Part shown: piece by piece, positions 56,195 through 64,000 of the stretch
Layout: the number at the start of each line of letters is the position of its first letter
Numbering within the stretch: position 1 is the stretch's first letter
Assembly: GCA_028571685.1 (NCBI GenBank)
Contig: CM053142.1
Coordinates: 126,658,796 to 126,722,795 of the forward strand
Direction of reading: 5' to 3'
DNA from: Heterohyrax brucei
Taxonomy: Eukaryota > Chordata > Mammalia > Hyracoidea > Procaviidae
DNA: 64,000 bases
Translations under genes and position numbers: made by a program
Notes under the pieces: model-generated
What the model saw: only the letters and a program-made list of their open reading frames with translations
The model's database searches: none
Told to the model about the DNA's origin: nothing

Positions 56195-56325
56195 CATGAT
56201 ATCAGGCAGCCTCTGAAGAAAGGCCTGGCAGTCTACTTCCAAAGAATTGGCCATTGAAAACCCTGTGGAGACAGTTCTGCTCTGATACCTGTGGAATCAG
56301 TCAGACTTGACTGGATAGCAACGTG
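56195..56325 (+). mobile_element. AfroSINE, older longer form, 3' part
   Basis: CAGGCAGCCTCTGAAGAAAG, GAAAACCCTGTGGAGACAGT and AGACTTGACTGGATAGCAAC; head missing. Confidence 0.7.
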
Positions 56326-56465
56326 TTAAAAAAAAAATTACTGATTCTCTATTATGTATCATTATACATTTCCTAAGATCTGTATAAAGCTGTGTAACTT
56401 TTAAAAGTACAGGAAATCCTCAACTTACAATGTATTCTTGTGTTGACAAACCACACTTACAACTG

Positions 56466-56493
56466 TCTTTTTTTTTTTTTTTTTTTTTTTTTG
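56466..56493. repeat. Poly(T) run, about 28 bases
   Basis: Uninterrupted T run just inside the left end of the Tigger-like element. Confidence 0.9.
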
Positions 56494-56567
56494 GTGTGTC
56501 TTACCACTAGTATGTCTTCCTGGGAGGAAGTTACAGGAAAATGCATGTAGGGGATATGGAAGAAAAT

Positions 56568-58257
56568 TCTTTTTTTTTTCATTATTGTGACTAAGGTGAA
56601 AGTATACAGGCCAAATCAATTTTGCATGCCCATTGTGACTAAGGTGAAAGTATACAGGCCAAATCAATTTTGCATGCCCACCTATCTATAGCTGTTCTGG
56701 TCTACTTGCCCTGTGACAGCACACTTCTCATTTTCATTTTATACTTGTCATATCCTCTTAACAAACTCCTGCCCCCTCCTCTCCACCCACTTTTCTCCCA
56801 TCTAGAAAGAGACCAGTGGGACAGCTTCCTATAAATGCATAGAACCATAGGTATACCCACCATATGTTCACATTGTGTTCCCAAGTCCAGTCCATTTTTG
56901 TCCAAAGAGTTGACCTCAGTAGTGTTTTCTGTACAGGGCAACAGCAGGACTAGGTGCCATGCTCCCAGGGGATCCTGGGTTGTCAGACCATCAGTTGTAG
57001 TCTTTCAGTCAAGCTCTTGACCTGCTCTCCTCTTTTTCTCATGTTGCTACAGGGATTCAACATTGCACCCTGTCGTGGCTGCCTTTGGTGGTGGCTGAGC
57101 ACCATCTGGTTCTTCTAGTCACTTGTTGATAGTCACCCATTCACATGGATCCTTCTGTCTCAGCTCTTTTTCCCTTGTGTCTTTGGTGTTCTTGGTGATC
57201 ATCTGGCTGAGATGGGACCATTTGATGTACCTCAGATGGCAGCTTGCCAGCTTTTAAGATCCCAGACACCACTCACCAATATGGGGTACAGAAGATTCTC
57301 TTAGCAATAGGCTAATTATGCCAATTGACCTCAGTGTCCTCTGAGAGCATAGTCTGCTGCCCCTGCTACTCTGTCCTTGAGTACTGGATTGAGGTTAGAA
57401 GAGCTTTCAGTTTATGTCGAAGGTCAGTTAAGTTGACCTGCTTTCTACTGTGTGCTGTTACTGCTTTCACCTAACCAAATTTCTATCAACTGTCTAATGT
57501 ATGATCAACCCGTGCCCCCACCCCCTTGTAGCTGTCAGAGTCTTCTGAACAGAAGGCTGTTTTTAAGTCCTCACAGCAGGGGTCTCATATAATAGTTGTC
57601 CATTTGCTGCTGACTGATTTCACTCAGTGTAACGTGTTCCAATTGAAACCAAGTTAAGAGATGTTTCCTAAAGTCATCGTTTTTTAATCATTGCATAGTG
57701 TTCCATTGAGTATATGTACTGCAGTTCGTTCATCCATTCATCTGTTGATGGGCATCTAGGTTGATTCTATCTTTTTGTTATTGTGGACTGTGCTGCAGTA
57801 TACATTCATGTGCAGTATCTGTATTTGTGTGACAACCTTTGTTTCTGTAGGATAAATTCCAAGCAGTGAGATTACTGGGTCATAAGGTATATTTATTTTC
57901 AGCTTTATAAGGAAGTGCCAGACTGCTTTCCAAAGAGGTTGTACCATTTTGCAATCCTACCAGCAGTGTAGGAGAGTTCCAATCTCACCACAGTTTCTCC
58001 AACATTTGTTGTTTTGTGTTTTTTGGATTATGGTCAGCTTTGTTGGGGTGAGGTGGTACCTCATTGTAGTTTTGATTTGGATTTCTCTGATAGCTAATGA
58101 CTGTGAGCACTTCCTCATGTGTCTTTTGGCTTCCTGGATGTCCTCTTTGGTGAAGTGTCTGTCCATCTCCTTTGCCCATTGCTTAACTGGATAATTTACT
58201 GTTTTCTTGTTGATATTTTGGAAAAAGAATTCTAAGTTATGTGAACATACTACAAGC
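56568..58257 (-). mobile_element. L1 3' half, minus strand
   Basis: Poly(A) end is the T run at 56570. A 1 kb 3' UTR follows, then ORF2 C-terminus: MVQPLWKAVWHFLIKLKINI with PYDPVISLLGIYPTETK (57756-57947), and further in, about 57960-58260, WAKEMDRHFTKEDIQEAKRH. This copy ties the 3' UTR-only copies in the window to L1. ORF2 is interrupted by frameshifts. Flanks GAAAATTC and AAAGAATTC may be the target duplication. Confidence 0.9.
56584..56679. repeat. Exact 48 bp tandem duplication
   Basis: Two adjacent identical 48-base units, each starting ATTGTGACTAAGGTGAAAGT and ending TTTTGCATGCCC, at 56584-56631 and 56632-56679. Confidence 0.95.
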
Positions 58258-58446
58258 ATTTAATCAGGATAACATGGTAGAAGAGACTGGTAGAAAAATC
58301 ATCCATATAAGAATGCAGAGTTTAGAACTTGAGATTGCTGATGTGAAATAGCTCATAGATCACAAAGATTTTGAAGGGGAAAGAAATGCTGTGAAAGAAA
58401 GAAAGAAAGTAAAAGAAGGTGAGAAGCTGTTAAAAAAATTTTTGCC

Positions 58447-59030
58447 TACATCCAGCATGTGACCAGAAGAACCAGATGGTGCCCAGCTACCACCAATGAC
58501 AGCTATCATGGAGCTCACAAAGTTGAGTCCCAGTGGCAACACGAGAATAAAAAAGGGGGTTTACCCAAAGAACTCCATTAAAAGACCACAATTTATTGTC
58601 CAAAGGCTTGGGGGTTCCCCTGGGATCATGGTCCCTAGACCTGATGCTGCCCTTGTTCATAAATCATTACTGAGGTCAACTCCTGGAACAGGAATGGATT
58701 GGACTCGGTGGAACAGAGTGATTATATCATGTGTGCACTTTATGGTTCTAGGCATCTGTGGGATGTCATCCCACTGGCCTCTTATAGAGGGGAATGGAGA
58801 AGGTGGGGAAGAGTGGACAGGAGATTGTTAAGAGGATATGACATGTATAGAACATATTAATTACATATATGTAATTTGTTACTCGACGGCACTTGGCTAT
58901 ATGTTATAAATTACATTTACATGTAATGTGCTCTCACCAGGCAAGGAGAGCAGTAGGAGCTGCACATAGGTGGGCACACAAATTTAAACTGGACTGTAAA
59001 CTTTCACTCAATCACAATAAATAGATAAAA
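58447..59030 (+). mobile_element. L1 3' end inside the Tigger-like element
   Basis: GTGACCAGAAGAACCAGATG to TTTCACTCAATCACAATAAA. About 70 bases of foreign A+T-rich sequence with palindromic TTACATATATGTAA are set into it around 58855-58925. Confidence 0.85.
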
Positions 59031-59561
59031 TATTTTTAAAAATCGTACCATGAAAATATTAGCTGGAGTTTTTTCGAAAGTAAACCAACCATGGTCTTCA
59101 GTTGTTTGAAAATATTGACCCAAAGACTGATAGCTTTGCTAACATTGATAGGCAGATTTAGGAAGCAGTGAGATGTTACTGTGAAATATGTGAAGAGAAA
59201 AAACAAAAGAACCACACAGACAAGTCAGTAGTTTTCTGACTAGAAACACCATTCCAAGGGATAATCCAGAACCTTCCACAAGAGGTGTTATTATTGCAAC
59301 TGACAAAATGCCAGTGTTGTCCAACTCTTTATCATTGGACTAAATTTTTAGATATGTATAATTTTTGTTATTAAAATACATCTGTAAGTTTATATGTAAT
59401 GATTCTAACCCCAAAAGACAAATGATTGTATTTGTAAAGATGCTGACAATAAAAAGCAATAATAATGAAAAGTAAATAATAAGGTATTCAGCTTACATCA
59501 GAACCATCTTAAAAAACAACAAGCCTTTTTTTCCCCCCCCATAAATTGGGGACTACCTGTA

Positions 59562-59947
59562 CTTAAAATCCTTTTCTACCACTCAGAACAACTTTTACGA
59601 TTGAAAAAATACAAGAATCTTTTTCATATTTGGTGTAATAGATTGAAAATACAGATTGTTTTGTATCCCAAACATATAAATAAATTTTAATCAGCAAAAT
59701 TAAAAAGTAAAACTGCATTCCCATGAGGACAAGCTGAAACGCAGCAATGAACTTCTCTGTTTCTCCTGTGAGTCTGGGAATGGGTAATCAGAAACGTTAG
59801 TGTAAAAGGTTAACTGCAAGATTTAGAAACCATCCATCCCAAACATAATGACCATGGCGTTCATCATAAAAATTACCAAAAATGTTATTGCCCAAACCCT
59901 GATATCTCTACTGGTTTGGAAGTAGTTTAAATGGCGTAGTCTCTAAA
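59562..59947. other. Intergenic sequence, no feature seen
   Basis: Nothing recognised. Confidence 0.3.
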
Positions 59948-60093
59948 TGGTGCCTGGTGGTACAGTGGTTAAGCACTCAGGCTGCTAACCAAAACATTGC
60001 AGTTTCTATCCACCAGCCACTCCTTGGAAACCATATGGGGGAGTTCTACTCTGTCCTGTAGGGCCAATTCAAAGGCAATGGGTTTGGTTTTGG
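59948..60093 (+). mobile_element. AfroSINE
   Basis: GTGCCTGGTGGTACAGTGGT to GGCAATGGGTTTGGTTTTGG; about 15 bases of the tail are missing. Confidence 0.92.
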
Positions 60094-60220
60094 ACTGTTT
60101 ATTGCCTTTTTATAGTCTATAGTAAATTGCATTAAATTTAGAGGTAGCTGTTTCTTAGCTGCTTATAATTAGCTGCAGTATTGGACCTTGTATTCCCCTT
60201 GCACCTGGTATAACAATAAT

Positions 60221-60899
60221 TATAGGCATGCATCGCTCAACATCTGTTAGGGCGAAGTCCGATAGCATGTATGTCCCTAGATTTATAAGGTTATCTCGGT
60301 TTGGGAATGGGACGTGAAGCAGACTTGCTTTGCTAAGTAGGGAAATCCATCTGTCTCTCACTAGCTCTGCCCAGATTTCTGAGCCCAGCTTATTATTTAC
60401 CTGCAGCCGGGTGCAGCAGGAGGAGGGGGTCCAGACACTGGCTGCCTGTTCCACCATTCACGTCTCAGGCAGGGATGCCACAGATGCCCGAAGACCCGCA
60501 GAGTCGGATGCCCCATGAGGTCTCTGTCCCCCTAAGGGGGCAGAGGCTCCTTTCTCAGTGGCTTTCACTGGGCAAGACTGGACAAGTTTAGAGCCAACCT
60601 ACTAGGGAAGACGGGGAAGGCAGAGAGAAAGGAAGGAAGGGAAAGGAGTTAACGGCTTGGAGAGCCGAGCGGCGGCAGGCGGCAGGCGAGGGGGCGCCCT
60701 GGTGCTTGGGGCTACGCGTCTCAGAGACCGAATGGTCTGTTGGCCTGCTGGCAGAAGCATGGGTCCTGGCTTGACTGTTGTCACTTCTGCGTGCCCCTTG
60801 CCTGGATATAATACAGTGTTCGCACATTGTCCGAATCACCTTAACTTCTTAGTTCACAGAACATACCTATTGTGGATATTAAACGACAGCATACCTGTA
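60221..60899. mobile_element. Short TIR DNA element with GC-rich interior
   Basis: Left end TATAGGCATGCATCGCTCAA; inverted right end TACAGGTATGCTGTCGTTTA, followed on both sides by AYATC. The outer TA would be the target duplication. No transposase is seen. The interior (60380-60780) is G+C-rich, with GAGCCGAGCGGCGGCAGGCG and GGGGCGCCCTGG, unlike the ends. Confidence 0.6.
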
Positions 60900-61239
60900 T
60901 TTAAGTATTAAAAGTAAAGCTTCAAGCAAATTAAAATACTGGTTATTATTGGTGACATAATATAACCTTTGTAAATTCCATTTTAGCTATTATCTTTGAT
61001 CCTGGTAAGTTTGGCAATAACGTTGGGTTAGACCAAAGAGTTCTCTCTTTAATTGATGTGCTTCAGTTTTAGAGAACTTGCCTGGGCCCTCTAGGCAGCA
61101 GGTCAGCAGCAGTGCAGGATGGAAAAACTGGTGGCACTTTACCAATACCACCTTAAAGATTCTATTTAATAGAATTCACTTTTCCTTTTAAGAGTGGGTT
61201 GTTGGCTGGCCTTTTGTCTAGGTTTATTTTACTTATTTA
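60900..61239. other. Intergenic sequence, no feature seen
   Basis: Nothing recognised. Confidence 0.3.
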
Positions 61240-61625
61240 TACTTTAATCAATTCAACAAATGTTTATTCAACACCTATGATATGCCAGAGACTGTTGTAC
61301 GTGGTGGCGTTATATCAGTAAACAAAATAAACAGTAATTCCTGCTCTCAAAGAACTGACATTTAAGGGACAGAAAACAGAAAATACAATAAATTAGTAGA
61401 TTATGTAATATGTTGGAAACTGGTGAGCATTATGGAAAAAAGAGAGCAAGGTTGGGGAATGTCAGGTGGTGGCCTGGAGGTGTAATTTCACATATGGTGG
61501 TCAGAGAAGGACACAGTGAGAAGGTGACATATCAGCAGAGAACCCAGCAGGTGAGAGAAGAGCCATGTGGACATGGGGGTGGGGGCAGGGGAAGAAGCTC
61601 ATTACAGGAAGTGCCTTGAGCCAAG
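61240..61625. mobile_element. L2-class repeat, well preserved
   Basis: TTCAACAAATGTTTATTCAA, CACCTATGATATGCCAGAGA, AATTCCTGCTCTCAAAGAAC and TGGTCAGAGAAGGACACAGT follow in order a very common ancient mammalian repeat, which I place with L2 by its antisense 3' end. Confidence 0.6.
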
Positions 61626-61671
61626 TTTCCTTGGTTAGTTTCTACTTAACTGATTTTCTCTCCTTAGGTGA

Positions 61672-61822
61672 TTTTGGTTGCTAACCAAAAGGTTGCCAGT
61701 TTGAGTTCCACTCAGAGAGAGGGCCAATGATCTACTTTCAAAAAATCACCTTTGAAAACTCGGTACAGCACGTTCTACACTGACATACACGAGTTTGCCA
61801 TGATTCCACGGCAAGTGGTTTG
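61672..61822 (+). mobile_element. AfroSINE, older longer form
   Basis: GGTTGCTAACCAAAAGGTTG, AATGATCTACTTTCAAAAAA and CATGATTCCACGGCAAGTGG. Confidence 0.8.
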
Positions 61823-61842
61823 GGGACTAATGATGTTGAACA

Positions 61843-62225
61843 TCTTTTCATGTGTTTACGGTCATTTGTATATTTTCTTTGGTGAAGTGTTTATTCTTTT
61901 GCCTATATTTTGATTGGGTTGTCTTTTAGTTGTTAAGTTACCAGAGTTCTTTACATACTCTGGAAATTAAACCCGTATCAGATACATAGTTCTCTCAAAT
62001 TTTTTTCCCGAACATATAGGTTGTGTCTTCATTTTGTTGATAAAATTCTTTGATACACAGAAGTTTTTTAACTTTGATGAAGTCTAGTTTATCTAAGTGA
62101 TATTTTGCAACTCAGGGAAATAATTTTGAAATTCTGAGAAAATGTTGATGTTCAATAACCTATTGCTTTTCCCAGTCTCTTCATCTCCTTTTGAGTTTCT
62201 TTATTCATAGGTCCTGAACCCCCTC
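61843..62225 (-). mobile_element. L1 ORF2 fragment, minus strand
   Basis: TTGAACATCTTTTCATGTGT, TTGATTGGGTTGTCTTTTAG and GAAATTAAACCCGTATCAGA are antisense L1 ORF2 near its C-terminus. Confidence 0.85.
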
Positions 62226-62283
62226 AAACAAACAAAAAACTCACCGCTGTCATTATCACATCATTAGGTCCTGATACAAAAAC

Positions 62284-62445
62284 AAAAAGCAACCCACCAC
62301 TGTCGAGTCGATTCCGACTCATAGTGACCCTTAATAGGACAGAGTAGAACTGCTCCATAGTTTCCAAGAAGCAGCTGGCGGCTTCCGACTGCTGACCTCC
62401 TGGTTAGCAGACGTATCACTTAGCCACTATGCCACCAAGGTTTCC
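62284..62445 (-). mobile_element. AfroSINE, young-looking
   Basis: CACTGTCGAGTCGATTCCGA keeps its CpGs; head CCACCAAGGTTTCCGG. Last SINE before TBC1D30. Confidence 0.95.
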
Positions 62446-63169
62446 GGATACCTTAAATATGAACAGTGCTGAAGACTGGTAGTTAGCACATCTCTTCTTA
62501 GTGGGTGGAGCCTGAGAGAAAGGGCTGGGAAGTCAACTAAGGACAGAGACCCAATCTCAGTGTTTCCCTCTATAGAAGTCCAGCTTGTTGCTAAGTCTGG
62601 CATATGAAGGAATGCTCTCAGAACTTTATTCAGTGCAGGGGATCATAGAGGGGGAAAGACCCCCCAAAGAACAACAAAAATTCCACTCCCCTCATTTCAC
62701 ACATTTTTAAATTAAATGGAAATAATAGTCAATGCAGTTATAAATCCATAAAATAACAATTTTAAATTCTGGAAACCTACCTAAGGGAAAAGTTTGAATT
62801 GAAGTTGTCAAGCATTTCATTTTACTGTGCCACAAAAACGCATTTAAAGGTTCTTAAAGCAGGTGGTAAGGTAAGAACTACCGGGCGTTCTCCCTGAGTA
62901 TGGGAAGAAGGGAGCATTTGGCCCGGATCTACTTCCTGGCGTTTAGAACCCTCCGAGGCATTAATTATTTCTGGCCAGTGGCTAAACAGGATACAAGAGT
63001 CGCCCTTTTCTTGAGTTTAATCACTTGCTTAAGGGACAGCGGCCAGAGCGCTCTTCCCCCTCCAGACTGAAGGCTTCACCCTGATCTTTTGTTGGCCACT
63101 GCCTGCTCCTTGGCTGTCTTCAGAGAAGGCCCACTGGTGAGGTAGGGCCTCACCTGTCCCAGGTGTCCC
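62446..63169. other. Upstream flank of TBC1D30, no named element
   Basis: No repeat or gene seen. G+C rises from about 62880 toward the CpG island. Confidence 0.4.
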
Positions 63170-63990
63170 AGGGTTGTCCAGCTGCGTGGCCGCCCCCCTT
63201 CTTCGCCTGGCTGGCAGCCGAGGGTCGGCGGGCCCGAGGGAGGCTCGGGTGCCCTGTGGATCCAAAGCCGGTTGGCCCCGCGCCCGGGCCGAAAGCAGCC
63301 GCGCCAGGGATGGGGCCACGCCTCCTCCCGGAACTGGCGGGCGCGGCGGGGCTCGGGGCGCCACTGGCCGGGCTGGGGGAGCGGCGGGCGCGGGACGCCG
63401 CGGAGCGGGAGGGAGGAGCGACGGCGGCGGGGCGGCGGGGCCATGGCGCTGCTCTCCGCCGGCCGGGTCCCCACGGGCCGCGCGGACTCGGAGTCGCGCG
63501 GCAGGCGCACGGCAAAGCCCGGTGACGCAGAGGAGGAAGCTGAGCTGGCAGTGCCCCCGGACTCAGCCACGCGGGGGGCACCCCGGGCAGAGCGGCCGGT
63601 CGGCGCCCCGGGGGCCTGGGAGGGGGAAGAAGACTCGGAGCCCTTCGAGCCGCGGGACAGCGGGACGAGCCGCACGGCGTCCCTGGTGAGCGGGCTGCTC
63701 ACCGAGCTGTACAGCTGCGCCGAGGAGGAGGAGGCGGCGGGCAGCGGTGGGAGACGGGGGTCCCGGGGCCGCCGGCGGCGCTGCGACAGCCTCGACAGCT
63801 CCACCGAGGCCTCGGGCTCCGACGTGTTCCTGGGCGGCCGTGGCGGCGCTGGCGACTCCCGTGTGCTGCAGGAGCTACAGGAGCGGTCGAGCCAGCAGCA
63901 CCAAAAGCGGTACCTGCGGCAGAAAGGTGAGGGCCCGGGGAAGGGACATCGCAGGAGCCTCCCCGAGGGCGAGCTCCCGCTAGCTCTGCC
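63170..63990. promoter_or_regulatory. CpG island at the TBC1D30 start
   Basis: Very high G+C with dense CpG from about 63170 to the window end, covering the proposed start codon at 63443. It is the expected promoter of TBC1D30. Several long open frames on either strand here are by-products of G+C content. Confidence 0.85.
63443..63926 (+). CDS. TBC1D30: TBC1D30, TBC1 domain family member 30 (exon 1, partial gene)
   Basis: Rab GTPase-activating protein, reported to act on RAB8A and to affect primary cilium formation. This exon gives the first 161 codons plus one base, ending AAA G|GTGAGG. The start has a strong context (GGGGCCATGG). The first ~85 residues are loosely conserved and acidic/Arg-rich. 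Then come strongly matching blocks: SRTASLVSGLLTELYSCAEE, RRCDSLDSSTEASGSDVFLG, GDSRVLQELQER and YLRQK. The human protein as I recall it has SRTASLVSGLLNELYSCTEE and YLRQKDANELK, so the next exon should begin by completing Asp. The TBC catalytic domain is encoded beyond the right edge. The exon is GC-rich and inside a CpG island. It is divergent from GNS. The exact start Met is an inference, because the extreme N-terminus differs from human. Confidence 0.93.
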
Positions 63991-64000
63991 TGTGCTGGCG

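Larger units (their letters stand above)
56408..59561. mobile_element. Tigger-like DNA transposon split by two L1s
   Basis: Left end TA then CAGGAAATCCTCAACTTACA; inverted right end TA then CAGGTAGTCCCCAATTTATG. TA duplications and this CAGG..CC..ACTTA pattern fit Tigger/pogo elements. Own sequence left between the insertions includes 58258-58446 (LELEIADVK..DHKDFEGERN) and 59030-59345 (ending with a CEEKKQKNHT-like tail), which resemble the C-terminal part of Tigger transposases on the plus strand. Much of the gene is missing. A T28 run at 56466-56493 is probably the tail of another insertion. Confidence 0.7.

Noticed and set aside
63076-63804. 242-codon minus-strand open frame opposite TBC1D30
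   Set aside because: Low-complexity Arg/Pro/Ser product in a CpG island; the plus strand encodes the conserved TBC1D30 peptide.

Overview
The window is nuclear DNA from a placental mammal, and its young repeats point to an afrotherian, most likely of the elephant/manatee type. About thirty copies of a tRNA-derived SINE with the AfroSINE layout (GGAAACCCTGG head, body reading GCTAACCAAAAGG, tail TATGAGTCGGAA..GACTCGACGGCA) are present, together with RTE-class LINEs that share that tail. Both are marks of Afrotheria. I cannot fix the species.

Two host genes lie head to head. GNS (lysosomal N-acetylglucosamine-6-sulfatase) is on the minus strand. Its first ten coding exons can be read exactly, from the ATG at 33809 down to 2401, and encode residues 1-406; the remaining exons lie beyond the left edge. 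All splice sites are GT/AG, the phases agree from exon to exon, and the catalytic Cys motif and metal ligands are intact. A CpG-rich promoter sits just upstream (33590-34140) and carries two TCACGTGA boxes, one of them a perfect GTCACGTGAC CLEAR element, as expected for a lysosomal gene driven by TFEB/TFE3. TBC1D30, a Rab GTPase-activating protein linked to RAB8A and cilia, starts on the plus strand at 63443 in a second CpG island. Only its first coding exon (161 codons plus one base) is inside the window.

The 29 kb between the genes and the GNS introns are mostly repeats. Region by region: 1-2400 is GNS intron 10 with MER5-type hAT, AfroSINE and RTE fragments. 2503-12347 is intron 9, with a minus-strand L1 3' end, a 1.6 kb RTE copy, an ERVL pol fossil and another L1 3' end. 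12452-33599 holds introns 8 to 1, including a 0.96 kb mariner with both ends, a hAT element split by an L1, an LTR-like fossil split by an L1, and a cluster of SINEs. 34200-63100 is intergenic, with an RTE copy carrying a 5' inversion and three later insertions, a near full-length RTE copy, several MaLR-like solitary LTRs, a Tigger-like element split by two L1s, and a 0.68 kb TIR element with a GC-rich interior.

I found no new biological system. The points most worth checking are the CLEAR pair, the two TIR elements, the nested insertions that give relative dates, an exact 48 bp tandem duplication, and small lineage changes in GNS (a coding CAG run in the signal peptide, and an apparent new glycosylation sequon).
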